Assembly: GCA_017502865.1 (NCBI GenBank)
Contig: JAFVUD010000005.1
Coordinates: forward strand, 80,007 to 144,006
Reading direction: 5' to 3'
Source: Alphaproteobacteria bacterium
GTDB taxonomy: Bacteria; Pseudomonadota; Alphaproteobacteria; Rs-D84
DNA length: 64,000 bases
Shown here: positions 1 through 8,229 of the stretch, piece by piece
Layout of the letters: each line of letters begins with the position of its first letter
Position numbering within the stretch: the stretch's first letter is position 1
Notes under the pieces: generated by a model
Told to the model about the DNA's origin: nothing
Seen by the model: the letters and a program-made list of their open reading frames with translations, nothing else
Database searches by the model: none
Position numbers and translations under genes: made by a program

Positions 1-609
1 GATAACAATACCGCCATCGGCATCCATCGGCAATACAGTCATTCCACGCTGGGTCAGCATATTTATAAATGTCTGTCGTGTGTATTCAGATGCCGCCGTG
101 TTCAAACCGCACCATGAAACAGGAATTGCCTCGCTAAATTTTGGATTACGCATAATTGCATCTACAATATTGGCCGCCCCGTATAAATTATCGTGATATT
201 CATCAATCGATATATCTAATGAAATTTGGCGATCATGCTGATGTGCAACCTGGGACAAATCGTTCAAGATACGATTGCACAGAAATATATTTTCGCCCCA
301 CTTGCCATTTGTTTTCAGTGCCATCGACAATTTATTTTGTGCCAACAAATTTGCAACGGTTGGAATGTATGCGGATTGTTGTTTGTAATATGGGGCCATG
401 GCTTCGCCGCCGGTCAAAACCACTTCTTCCCAGGTTGGTACCCCCATATCTTTGAATTGTGAAATATACTTTTCAATCTTTTCAATCGGCATCAGGTTTA
501 GTGGTGCCGCCGCACTGCTGCGTTCGCAACAGTGTGCACAATGCAAATTACACCAATTAGTGATTTTTAATGCCAGATTTACTTCCGGCATAGCATCTTT
601 CCAAACCAT
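1..609 (-). CDS. radical SAM protein, 3' end cut off by the window
   Basis: The first 203 residues are visible and run off the left edge. Residues 20-27 read CNLHCAHC, the CxxxCxxC motif that binds the SAM-cleaving 4Fe-4S cluster, and residues 67-69 are GGE, the usual SAM-binding motif at the end of the second strand. A further Cys follows at 28. The substrate cannot be read from this part; SPASM-type maturases and queuosine- or biotin-type enzymes are all possible. The ATG at 609-607 overlaps the stop codon of the upstream LysM gene by one base (TAATG), so the two are probably translated together. Family call is firm; function unknown. Confidence 0.85.
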   Translation of the reverse strand, partial: MVWKDAMPEVNLALKITNWCNLHCAHCCERSSAAAPLNLMPIEKIEKYISQFKDMGVPTWEEVVLTGGEAMAPYYKQQSAYIPTVANLLAQNKLSMALKTNGKWGENIFLCNRILNDLSQVAHQHDRQISLDISIDEYHDNLYGAANIVDAIMRNPKFSEAIPVSWCGLNTAASEYTRQTFINMLTQRGMTVLPMDADGGIVI

Positions 610-1739
610 TACTTTTCTACCGGAATCAGCAACAACTGTTTTGGATAAATCAAATCTGGGTTGTCAATATTGTTGCGTTCCGCGATAATGCTGAACAGAA
701 CACCACGACGCATAAAATTGCGTGCGATAATCCATAAACAATCACCACGACGAACTGTATAGAATGTGTCGTCATCGCCGGTCATTTCGGGCATAACAAA
801 ATCATGATTGACCGATGCAACTGTGCGACCGTCGCCATCATGCATACGCACGGTCAATGAATATTCTTCACCGCTTTTCAATTCACCAACGTCGGCACCC
901 AAACCAAAATGTTTGTGGTCTGATACACGTGCAAAACCCAAATATTTACCATTCAACGCCAATGATACACGCAGACGTGGCAATGCATCGCCTGTCACAA
1001 CAATACGACCAGAATCCAGATAGTCAATTTTTGATACAGACAAATCACCATCACGCAACATAGACGGTGCCTGCAACAATGTGCTGCCGTCTTTGGTCAT
1101 TAACAAAGAAACAGAATTTTCATAACCGTGTTCAGACACATACAAAAATACTTTATCTGTTGATTTGACCGTTGGTTCTGTGCCCAACAAAGAAATTGTA
1201 TAGTTTCCTGGCTTAAACGGATTAACCGGTGCATAAACAAATTCACCACTGTAATCTGTGCGTTCTGTGGCAACGATTTTACCATTTACCAACACAGAAA
1301 TATTCTGGTGTGGCAACCAACGCCCCGCTATAACAACATTGCCATCACGTTCAATACGGACGATGTCAAAACTGGGTTCTGCTTTTTCATCTACAACCTG
1401 AACGACTGGTTCTGGTATCGCTGGTACAACCAAGACTTTCTGTGGTGCATTTGTGCGAACGAATGCAACCCAAATTGCGATAAAGATAACAATCAACGCA
1501 CACAGAATAGGGAACCAATACGCCCCCAGTGTTGAACGACGATTGCGTGCTTCTTCTATATCCTGTTTTGCCACAGACTGATTTTCTTCGTTTTTACGTG
1601 CAAACATATTCATCTTTTTCAAGAATCCACGTGTGTATGAACGGCGATTTTCCAGCCATGCTTTTTGGCGTGCGATTGCATCATCAATCATTGCATCAGA
1701 CGAAGATTTTTTTGTTGTTTTGATATTCTTTTGTGACAT
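609..1739 (-). CDS. LysM-domain membrane protein
   Basis: 376 residues. A basic cytoplasmic N-terminus of about 70 residues is followed by one transmembrane segment (about residues 74-94, beginning WFPILCALIV), a Pro/Val-rich stretch, two Ig-like beta segments (VVIAGRWLPHQNISVLVNG and IVVTGDALPRLRVSLALNG look like repeats of each other), and a C-terminal LysM (from FYTVRRGDCLWIIARN to the end). LysM binds the glycan of peptidoglycan, so the protein is probably a periplasm-facing, cell-wall-binding anchor. Similar LysM proteins with repeated bacterial Ig-like segments occur widely in Alphaproteobacteria. GGAG stands 8 bases before the ATG. The stop codon overlaps the radical SAM start. Confidence 0.85.
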   Translation of the reverse strand: MSQKNIKTTKKSSSDAMIDDAIARQKAWLENRRSYTRGFLKKMNMFARKNEENQSVAKQDIEEARNRRSTLGAYWFPILCALIVIFIAIWVAFVRTNAPQKVLVVPAIPEPVVQVVDEKAEPSFDIVRIERDGNVVIAGRWLPHQNISVLVNGKIVATERTDYSGEFVYAPVNPFKPGNYTISLLGTEPTVKSTDKVFLYVSEHGYENSVSLLMTKDGSTLLQAPSMLRDGDLSVSKIDYLDSGRIVVTGDALPRLRVSLALNGKYLGFARVSDHKHFGLGADVGELKSGEEYSLTVRMHDGDGRTVASVNHDFVMPEMTGDDDTFYTVRRGDCLWIIARNFMRRGVLFSIIAERNNIDNPDLIYPKQLLLIPVEK

Positions 1740-1848
1740 GCCGGATACTCCAATTATTTATCTGTAATATTATGGACAAATTATTGCAAAATATATTTCT
1801 TTGTCAACCCAAATATGATATACTTACCTGGGAACAAAGGAAATATAA

Positions 1849-2928
1849 ATGAAGCGTATTGGAATTATGACAACCGGCGGTGATTGCAGTGGTTTAAACA
1901 CCGCAATTAACAGAATTGTTCGTGGTGCAGACATGCGTGGCTGGGACGTGATTGGTATAATTGATGGTACAGATGGTTTTTGCGACAATCCACCACGCAC
2001 AATCGAATTAAATACCGAAACATTACCATTGGCGGAATCTCGTCTGGCGGGCAGTATTCTGCACAACGGCAACGCTGGTGCAATGAATTTTGAAACAGCC
2101 GCCACATCTGGCAAACTGGCCTTATTCAATCGTCGTTTCAAACGTGGATTGGCATCATTAAACCTGGATGCTTTGATTTTAATTGGTGGCAACGGCAGCA
2201 CATCTTTGGCGTGGGCACACAATGATATTTACAAAGACCTGCAATTAATCTGCATTCCTAAAACAATCGACATGGACATGCCACTGACCGACAAAACATT
2301 GGGATTTGATACCGCTGTGCAACAGTTGACCACATTCTGCGACCAATTACTGTTGACCGCCCGCAGCCATCACCGCTGGTTTATTGTCCAGGCCATGGGT
2401 CGTGACTGTGGCAAACTGGCATTGACCGCTGGTGTCGCATGTGGTGCATCAGCAATATTAATTCCAGAAATTAAATTCAACACCGATAAACTGGCAGAAC
2501 ATATTTTGAATGCACCAACCGACTATGGTATCATCATGGTATCCGAAGGCATCACACTGCGTGGTCATTCTGGACGTCCTGCGGATATGATTTCTCGTAA
2601 ATTAACCGCATCGGGCATTGTAAATCGCACCGCATTCCCCGAACATTATCAGCGTGCCGGTGACACTGTTGCGACCGACCGTATTTTGGCGACCCGTTTT
2701 GCAGACTGTGCATTAAACGCAATCGAAAATGGCGAAACATACGTTATGACCGCATTGCAAGACAACGAATGCAAAACGGTTGCATTATCGGATTTTGTAG
2801 ATTATGGTGATGCCACCCGGGATCCAAACATCCCAGATTTGGTAACCGCCAATGCATATGTCGAACCCGACGACCCACTGTTATCTGTGGCACAAAATAT
2901 GGGTATATACATCGGCGAATATAAATAA
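1849..2928 (+). CDS. 6-phosphofructokinase family protein, phosphoryl donor uncertain
   Basis: 359 residues. The protein opens with MKRIGIMTTGGDCSGLN, the GGDxxGxN phosphate loop of phosphofructokinases, and has CIPKTIDMDMPLTDKTLGFD at residues 135-154, matching the substrate/catalytic PKTIDND-GTD-GFDTA block. The catalytic Asp is D141. Lys138 in PKTID is usual in PPi-dependent and actinobacterial-type enzymes, while Gly116 in GGNGS is usual in ATP-dependent ones, so the donor cannot be settled. Oddly, the acidic residue of GGDGS is Asn115 and the Asn of TIDND is Met142. It would phosphorylate fructose 6-phosphate in glycolysis, with gpmI further along. AAAGGAAA lies before the start. It is followed closely by an unknown gene on the same strand. 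Confidence 0.85.
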   Translation: MKRIGIMTTGGDCSGLNTAINRIVRGADMRGWDVIGIIDGTDGFCDNPPRTIELNTETLPLAESRLAGSILHNGNAGAMNFETAATSGKLALFNRRFKRGLASLNLDALILIGGNGSTSLAWAHNDIYKDLQLICIPKTIDMDMPLTDKTLGFDTAVQQLTTFCDQLLLTARSHHRWFIVQAMGRDCGKLALTAGVACGASAILIPEIKFNTDKLAEHILNAPTDYGIIMVSEGITLRGHSGRPADMISRKLTASGIVNRTAFPEHYQRAGDTVATDRILATRFADCALNAIENGETYVMTALQDNECKTVALSDFVDYGDATRDPNIPDLVTANAYVEPDDPLLSVAQNMGIYIGEYK

Positions 2929-2940
2929 AGGTATTTTTGT

Positions 2941-3774
2941 ATGAGGAATTGTTCCGAAACTAAACGCAAAAACAACGATGAAAAAATTCTGGCAAACCTG
3001 GAATCTGTATTTGCATACTATCAACAACTGGGCTATCGATCAAAACGCCCATGTGCACAATTACAAACATTAAACAATATTCATGCAACAATAAATCGTC
3101 GCAAACGTCATGGCCAATCTGTGCCAGAATCTTGGCATACTGCGATTCAGCAAATATATGCATTGCCCACACAAAAACAGTGGGAAATGAAAAACGCATT
3201 GGATATACGTGCCAGTATTGCTGCAACCCGTGAATCTAATTATAAAAAACTGGCCAAAATCATTCCAAACATTCGTATTATAAAAACATTATTTGGTGAT
3301 GCGGAATTTAATACATTGCTAGACACCCCGATTGATTCCGCCGGTGCATTTTTGTTTAATACAATTCTAGAAGACATGCTGGCATCCACGATGCCAGAAC
3401 GCATCTCTACAATATTAAAATTGTATTCAGGTTGTCCTGTCAGGGATGCTGACATTGTTGCGTATGCAAAAACACATAACATATCCCCAAATGGGTGGAC
3501 CATGCGTGAAATCGGCACGTACTATGGTTTAACCCATGGTCGGGTTGGCATAATTATTGGCAAACAATCCCGACGCCTGGCACAACAACTGACCAAATAT
3601 TATAAAAGTTACATAAACAACGACATAGAAACGATATTAACAGACTTTAAAAACATTCCTAATCTGCGTCCTCGTTTTGAATTCTATCGTCGGTATAAAA
3701 TTAATGACATAGATGTTTCAGAAATGAACCGGGCAGGCCAGTGGTTATTAAATAATTTTGTAAAACAAAAATAA
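2941..3774 (+). CDS. unknown protein with a helix-turn-helix-like C-terminal part
   Basis: 277 residues, no signal peptide and no membrane segment; rich in Lys, Arg, Tyr and Asn. Residues about 188-213 (MREIGTYYGLTHGRVGIII followed by GKQSRRL) look like a sigma-70 region 4 type helix-turn-helix, so DNA binding is plausible. The first two-thirds match nothing I recognise. The gene begins 12 bases after the phosphofructokinase stop and is probably cotranscribed with it; no good Shine-Dalgarno is seen before the ATG. It ends at a strong terminator. Function unknown. Confidence 0.6.
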   Translation: MRNCSETKRKNNDEKILANLESVFAYYQQLGYRSKRPCAQLQTLNNIHATINRRKRHGQSVPESWHTAIQQIYALPTQKQWEMKNALDIRASIAATRESNYKKLAKIIPNIRIIKTLFGDAEFNTLLDTPIDSAGAFLFNTILEDMLASTMPERISTILKLYSGCPVRDADIVAYAKTHNISPNGWTMREIGTYYGLTHGRVGIIIGKQSRRLAQQLTKYYKSYINNDIETILTDFKNIPNLRPRFEFYRRYKINDIDVSEMNRAGQWLLNNFVKQK

Positions 3775-3776
3775 AG

Positions 3777-3797
3777 AACGCCCCATTTTGGGGCGTT
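3777..3797. terminator. hairpin terminator between convergent genes
   Basis: AACGCCCC (3777-3784) pairs with GGGGCGTT (3790-3797) over a five-base loop, followed by a T-rich stretch on the plus strand; the minus strand also runs into a T-rich tail. It separates the unknown HTH gene from dnaK. Confidence 0.85.
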
Positions 3798-3801
3798 TCT
3801 T

Positions 3802-5694
3802 TTATTTCTTTTCAGAAAAATCTGCATCGACTGTGCCATCATCTGGTTTCTTGTCGGCACCTTCGGCATTTTGCTGTTCGGCCTGGGCGGCTTTATATAC
3901 CGCTTCGCCCAACTTCATTGCCTTTTCGGTCAACGCATCTGTTTTTTCTTTCAGGCTTTCTGCTGTTGCATCTGCTTTGGCCAATTCATCTGCCAATGCC
4001 TGTTTTGCATCTTCGATTGCCTTCTTTTCATCTTCGCTGATTTTGTCACCATGTTCTTTCAGTGATTTTTCAATACTGAACACGGCGGTTTCAGCTGTGT
4101 TTTTCGCTTCGGCCAATTCACGTTTCTTTTTATCTGCTTCGGCGTTTTGTGCGGCTTCATCAACCATACGTTTGATTTCATCTTCGCTTAACCCACCGTC
4201 AGATTTAATAGAAATCGCCTGTTCTTTACCTGTACCTTTATCCTTGGCAGATACATGAACGATACCATTGGCGTCAATATCAAAAGACACTTCAATCTGT
4301 GGCATACCACGTGGGGCAGGGGCAATTCCTTCCAGATTAAACTGGCCCAGCAATTTATTATCTGCCGCCATATCACGTTCACCCTGGAATACACGAATTG
4401 TCACAGCCGACTGATTGTCTTCTGCGGTACTGAATACTTGTGATTTCTTGGATGGGATTGTTGTGTTGCGGTCAATCAAACGTGTAAACACACCACCCAA
4501 TGTTTCAATACCCAATGACAATGGTGTCACGTCCAACAACAGAACGTCTTTAACATCACCCTTTAATACACCACCCTGAATAGCGGCACCCATACCCACA
4601 ACTTCGTCTGGGTTCACGCCCTTGTGTGGTTCACGACCAAAGAATTCTTTTACTGTTTCTGCAACCTTTGGCATACGTGTCTGCCCACCGACCAAGATAA
4701 CTTCGTTAATCTGTGATTTGTCCAGACCCGCATCTTTTAATGCCTTTTTGCATGGTTCGATTGTGCGTTCAATCAAATCTGCAACCAAAGATTCCAATTT
4801 TGCACGTGACAATGTTGTGTTAAAGTGCTTTGGACCGGTCGCATCCGCCGTCAAGAATGGCAGGTTAATATCCGCCGATGTCTTTGACGACAATTCGATT
4901 TTTGCCTTTTCTGCGGCTTCTTTCAAACGTTGCAGTGCCAATTTATCGCCAGATAAATCAATACCTGTCTGTGCTTTGAATTCTGCAATCAAATGTTCCA
5001 AAATACGTGCGTCAAAGTCTGAACCACCCAACGCAGTATCCCCGTTGGTAGATTTTACTTCGAATACACCATCAACAATTTCCAAAATAGAAACGTCAAA
5101 TGTACCACCACCCAAATCGTACACAGCAATTGTGCCGTCTTTGCCTTTGTCCAAACCATATGCCAACGCAGCTGCGGTTGGTTCGTTAACAATACGCAAA
5201 ACGTTCAACCCAGCGATACGACCGGCATCTTTTGTTGCCTGGCGTTGTGAATCATTAAAGTATGCAGGAACTGTAATAACTGCATCTGTGACCGGTTCGC
5301 CCAGATAACTTTCGGCATCTTTCTTTAATTTTGCCAAAATCATTGCAGAAATCTGGGATGGGGCATATTTTTTACCGTCCATTTCAACCCATGCGTCGCC
5401 ATTTTCACCGGCTACAATTTTATATGGCACACGTGCTGCAATTTCTTTTACAGCCGGGCTGTCGAAACGCAAACCCATCAAACGTTTGATTTCATAAATA
5501 GTATTTTCAGGATTTGTAACCGCCTGGTTCTTGGCTGTGATACCGACCAACTGGTCACCACCAGAAGTCAATGCCACAACAGATGGTGTGGTACGCTGAC
5601 CTTCGGCGTTTTCGATGATTTTTGGCTCGGTTCCGTCCATGAACGCCATGGCGGAATTAGTTGTACCTAAATCGATACCTAATACTTTTCCCAT
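3802..5694 (-). CDS. dnaK: molecular chaperone DnaK (Hsp70)
   Basis: 630 residues, the usual length. It begins [18 protein letters not shown], the ATPase phosphate-1 loop, contains [14 protein letters not shown] and [10 protein letters not shown] in the nucleotide domain, the substrate-binding beta domain ([12 protein letters not shown]), and a helical lid ending in an acidic tail with [12 protein letters not shown]-driven folding of cytosolic client proteins with DnaJ and GrpE; neither partner gene is adjacent. An in-frame GTG three codons upstream sits inside the AAGGAGTG ribosome binding site, so the ATG at 5694 is taken as the start. A heat-shock-type promoter lies just upstream. Confidence 0.98.
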   Translation of the reverse strand: MGKVLGIDLGTTNSAMAFMDGTEPKIIENAEGQRTTPSVVALTSGGDQLVGITAKNQAVTNPENTIYEIKRLMGLRFDSPAVKEIAARVPYKIVAGENGDAWVEMDGKKYAPSQISAMILAKLKKDAESYLGEPVTDAVITVPAYFNDSQRQATKDAGRIAGLNVLRIVNEPTAAALAYGLDKGKDGTIAVYDLGGGTFDVSILEIVDGVFEVKSTNGDTALGGSDFDARILEHLIAEFKAQTGIDLSGDKLALQRLKEAAEKAKIELSSKTSADINLPFLTADATGPKHFNTTLSRAKLESLVADLIERTIEPCKKALKDAGLDKSQINEVILVGGQTRMPKVAETVKEFFGREPHKGVNPDEVVGMGAAIQGGVLKGDVKDVLLLDVTPLSLGIETLGGVFTRLIDRNTTIPSKKSQVFSTAEDNQSAVTIRVFQGERDMAADNKLLGQFNLEGIAPAPRGMPQIEVSFDIDANGIVHVSAKDKGTGKEQAISIKSDGGLSEDEIKRMVDEAAQNAEADKKKRELAEAKNTAETAVFSIEKSLKEHGDKISEDEKKAIEDAKQALADELAKADATAESLKEKTDALTEKAMKLGEAVYKAAQAEQQNAEGADKKPDDGTVDADFSEKK

Positions 5695-5728
5695 ATTTTT
5701 CACTCCTTAAAATTTTCGCTTACCCACC

Positions 5729-5757
5729 ATATAGTTAAACCTAAAAAACATTTCAAG
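5729..5757 (-). promoter_or_regulatory. candidate RpoH (sigma-32) promoter of dnaK
   Basis: On the minus strand CTTGAA and CTATAT are separated by 17 bases, close to the CTTGAA-N17-CCATAT form known for alphaproteobacterial RpoH promoters. The spacing also permits sigma-70 reading as TTGAAA-16-CTATAT. Position just before dnaK fits a heat-shock role. No CIRCE inverted repeat is seen. Confidence 0.55.
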
Positions 5758-5779
5758 ACCATAGGTAAAAAATAATAAA

Positions 5780-5805
5780 CAAAAAACCGCCCGGGCAGGG
5801 CGGTC
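5780..5805 (-). terminator. terminator after rplY
   Basis: On the minus strand ACCGCCC (5804-5798) and GGGCGGT (5792-5786) form a 7-bp stem followed by TTTTTTG. It closes the rplY transcript before the dnaK promoter region. Confidence 0.8.
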
Positions 5806-5827
5806 AAAGTATAAAATCCAATTTGGA

Positions 5828-6430
5828 TTATTTTTTTGCTGGTGCACCTGGTTTTGTGCCTTCTTCATCTGGCATTTTACCACCGATGGTTGCAAACGCC
5901 AATTCAGCCTGGTGCAGACCCAATTCAACACCTGCTGGCAATACCAAATCAGTACCGTGAACCACGTCACCAATTGTCAGTGCTGACAAATCGATAATGA
6001 TTTTTTCTGGGATAACATCAACCAAACCACGCAAAGCAACTTTACGTACGGCAAAGTTCAATGTACCACCCAATTTCAAACCTTTTGAAGTTTCTGCATT
6101 GATAACTTCTACTGGTACAACTACGTTTACAGGCTTTTTAACATCGATACGTTTAAAGTCTGCATGAATAACCGCATCAGACACTGGGTGATACTGAATA
6201 TCCATCAACATAGCGTCTTCTGTACCTTCGTTTGTTTTAATCTGGAACAATTTTGTCCGCAAACCTGGCTTTTTAACCAGCATTTCGAATTCACGACCGT
6301 TCAATTCGATTGCAACAGGGGCTTTCTTTTCGCCATAGATAACAGCCGGAATATTTTTGTTATTGCGGATGCTGCGTGCGGCCCCCTTGCCAGCAACGTT
6401 GCGAATTTCTGCGTTAATATTAATTGCCAT
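5828..6430 (-). CDS. rplY: 50S ribosomal protein L25, CTC/TL5 type
   Basis: 200 residues: an N-terminal L25 domain that binds 5S rRNA (begins MAININAEIRNVAGKGAARS, with IPAVIYGEK) followed by the beta-rich C-terminal CTC domain (RGLVDVIPEKIIIDLSAL, GDVVHGTDLVLPAGV), which makes it the long form rather than the 94-residue enteric one. The short Pro/Gly/Ala/Lys tail is typical. AAAAGGAAA precedes the ATG. In many bacteria this gene is followed by pth; here dnaK lies downstream behind a terminator. Confidence 0.95.
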   Translation of the reverse strand: MAININAEIRNVAGKGAARSIRNNKNIPAVIYGEKKAPVAIELNGREFEMLVKKPGLRTKLFQIKTNEGTEDAMLMDIQYHPVSDAVIHADFKRIDVKKPVNVVVPVEVINAETSKGLKLGGTLNFAVRKVALRGLVDVIPEKIIIDLSALTIGDVVHGTDLVLPAGVELGLHQAELAFATIGGKMPDEEGTKPGAPAKK

Positions 6431-6543
6431 TTTATTTTCCTTTTTAATAGCATGTTAGACTTGTTGCCCAGCCTCCAAGGGTGCTGTGCGGGGCATATTA
6501 TTTACTAAAAACATAAAAAAATCAAGTAAAATTATATTAAAAA

Positions 6544-6568
6544 AGGACCTTTTTCTTCAAAAGGTCCC
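6544..6568 (-). terminator. terminator after the 6593-7120 gene
   Basis: The minus strand reads GGACCTTTTGAAGAAAAAGG then TCC and a run of Ts, an inverted repeat with long A/T-rich arms at 6545-6567. Confidence 0.75.
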
Positions 6569-6592
6569 GTAAATCCAATATTCTAATTAAAA

Positions 6593-7120
6593 TTAGCTTG
6601 GCTGTTCAACGTATGGCAATTCTGGTGTTTCGACATACATGATACCTGTCACATCGTATTCACCTGCCATTTCGTTAACTGAATCTGCAGACTTATCAAC
6701 CTTGGTGTCACGCAATTCGTTGTCGGCTGCATCAACATAATCCAATGTTGCATAGCCTGTCAAATCAACGTCTGCACCGGCTGAACCATTGGAAACCATA
6801 CCCAACGCACCTGTGCCGCCCAGGTATTTACCAACAGACAAACGATTTGCGTTTGATTTACCTGCTGCCTTTAATGTTGTGCCACTTGTTGCAGACTTAG
6901 CGGTTGTGCTAACTTTTGCAGATTTTGCAATTGTTGGCGAAACACGCAATGTGCCTGCACGATTAACGCTGGATGCCACTGTATTGGCCATTTTCTTTGA
7001 TTCTACTGCACTGGCTGTGCCTGCGTATGTTCCTGTGCCACCCAAACGACGCAAAGAAGACGCCGCAAATGCAGGTGCAACAACAGAAATCGCACATAAC
7101 GCTACAAGAAGTTTTTTCAT
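6593..7120 (-). CDS. exported low-complexity protein with a shared C-terminal module
   Basis: 175 residues. A signal peptide (MKKLLVALCAISVVAPAFA, cleaved before ASSLRR) is followed by about 90 residues dominated by Ser, Thr, Ala, Lys and Arg, then Gly-rich sequence, then a C-terminal part reading YATLDYVDAADNEL, about 20 residues on GEYDVTGIMYVETPELPYVE. The last 50 residues align with those of the 65-residue exported protein at 35346-35543. The Ser/Thr/Ala/Arg segment resembles the N-terminal segments of the large Cys-rich exported proteins at 11856 and 57991. GGAGGG precedes the ATG. Monocistronic, with its own terminator. Function unknown; periplasmic or surface location is inferred from the signal peptide. 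Confidence 0.75.
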   Translation of the reverse strand: MKKLLVALCAISVVAPAFAASSLRRLGGTGTYAGTASAVESKKMANTVASSVNRAGTLRVSPTIAKSAKVSTTAKSATSGTTLKAAGKSNANRLSVGKYLGGTGALGMVSNGSAGADVDLTGYATLDYVDAADNELRDTKVDKSADSVNEMAGEYDVTGIMYVETPELPYVEQPS

Positions 7121-7184
7121 TTAATCCCTCCACTTATGATACTTACAGTATATCATATATTTGACCACTTTCCAAATAGAAAAA

Positions 7185-7736
7185 TTACTTTTTTAATAAA
7201 ATCAAGAATCGTGCACGCCCATACCGTTTATCACGCAAAATCCCCCAGTTTTCTGCCCCTGGCAACATGCTGACATCATTATCTTGTTCCCATAAAACCA
7301 CCGTGCCCGGCCGTACAACGTGCGACAATTTTTCAATAAATTTGTTTCCATATTCGGCATCTGCATATGGCGGATCCACAAAAATAACATCTGCATTTGG
7401 GGCAATCTGGGAAATTAAAGACATGGCATCTGCTTTTTTAACAACCGCATCTGTATCCAGCCCCATCAAATTCTTCTTTATCGTTGCAACCGACGTATCC
7501 GCTATATCTGAAAACAGTACTTTTGCGGTTGGAAATCTTGAAACAACTTCAATTCCAAACTCGCCGCTGCCGGCAAAGGCATCCCACACACACATTCCTT
7601 CACGCCAATCAACAATAGAATCCAGCATATTGAACAAGGCAATTCGTGCCTTGGCCTGGGTTGGTCGTGCATCCGGGGGCAAATTTAATCTGCGTCCCTT
7701 GTACCGACCGGAAATAATTTGCATTTTAGAATTCAT
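7185..7736 (-). CDS. rsmD: 16S rRNA m2G966 methyltransferase RsmD
   Basis: 183 residues. MQIISGRYKGRRLNLP then RPTQAKARIALFNML is the RsmD N-terminal signature; WDAFAGSGEFGIEVVSR is the SAM-binding loop and VIFVDPPYA carries the DPPY catalytic motif of N2-guanine methyltransferases. It methylates G966 of 16S rRNA in the small subunit. Translation could start at the ATG at 7736 or four codons later at MQIIS; neither has a clear ribosome binding site. The start lies only 17 bases from the divergent tadA start. Confidence 0.93.
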   Translation of the reverse strand: MNSKMQIISGRYKGRRLNLPPDARPTQAKARIALFNMLDSIVDWREGMCVWDAFAGSGEFGIEVVSRFPTAKVLFSDIADTSVATIKKNLMGLDTDAVVKKADAMSLISQIAPNADVIFVDPPYADAEYGNKFIEKLSHVVRPGTVVLWEQDNDVSMLPGAENWGILRDKRYGRARFLILLKK

Positions 7737-7753
7737 ATTGTACAGTATACCGC
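7737..7753. promoter_or_regulatory. 17-bp divergent gap between rsmD and tadA
   Basis: The gap holds GTACAGTATAC, whose two strands read TACAGT/GTATAC and TATACT/GTACAA, so a -10-like hexamer can be read both ways. There is no room for a leader or Shine-Dalgarno site for either gene. Transcripts are either leaderless or start inside the opposite gene. Confidence 0.4.
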
Positions 7754-8203
7754 ATGAGATTTATGACGCAAGCCTTACTTTCTGCCCGCCGGGCATTTTT
7801 ACACGACGACGTTCCAATCGGTGCCGTCATTGTGCGTGATGGCAAAATAATTGCCCGTGGTGAAAATATGGTTCAATTAAAAAAGAACCCAACCCTGCAC
7901 GCTGAAATTGTCGCAATAAACCGTGCCTGCAAAAAATTGGGGGCAAAATTTCTGGACGACTGCGACATTTATGTATCACTGGAACCGTGTGCCATGTGTG
8001 CAACCGCCATATCATTGGCCCGCATACGCACTGTATATTTTGCCGCCACAGACGTCAAAGGCGGCGGCATAACATCAAACGCCCGCATTTATGACACAGA
8101 CAAACACTTGTGGAAACCAAATGTAGTGCAAATCCCAGATTTTGCCGACGAATCCGCCGCTTTACTAAAAGAATTCTTTGCGTTACGTCGTGCCAAGAAA
8201 TAA
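7754..8203 (+). CDS. tadA: tRNA-specific adenosine deaminase TadA
   Basis: 149 residues. HAEIVAINRAC supplies the zinc-binding His and proton-shuttling Glu, and PCAMC supplies the two zinc-binding Cys of the cytidine/deoxycytidylate deaminase fold; DVPIGAVIV is the usual N-terminal strand. It converts A34 to inosine in tRNA-Arg(ACG). The ATG at 7754 or the one four codons later (MTQALLSARRAF) could be used; the second lines up better with known TadA N-termini. It ends at a terminator shared with the convergent gpmI. Confidence 0.95.
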   Translation: MRFMTQALLSARRAFLHDDVPIGAVIVRDGKIIARGENMVQLKKNPTLHAEIVAINRACKKLGAKFLDDCDIYVSLEPCAMCATAISLARIRTVYFAATDVKGGGITSNARIYDTDKHLWKPNVVQIPDFADESAALLKEFFALRRAKK

Positions 8204-8204
8204 A

Positions 8205-8224
8205 AACGCCGGTTTTCCGGCGTT
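8205..8224. terminator. terminator between convergent tadA and gpmI
   Basis: AACGCCGG (8205-8212), a TTTT loop and CCGGCGTT (8217-8224) form an 8-bp stem; A/T-rich flanks on both sides let it serve both directions. Confidence 0.8.
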
Positions 8225-8229
8225 ATATT

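Noticed and set aside
3788-4258. Long plus-strand frame opposite dnaK
   Set aside because: It is the complement of the DnaK lid region, with Ser/Ala-rich shadow composition and no ribosome binding site.
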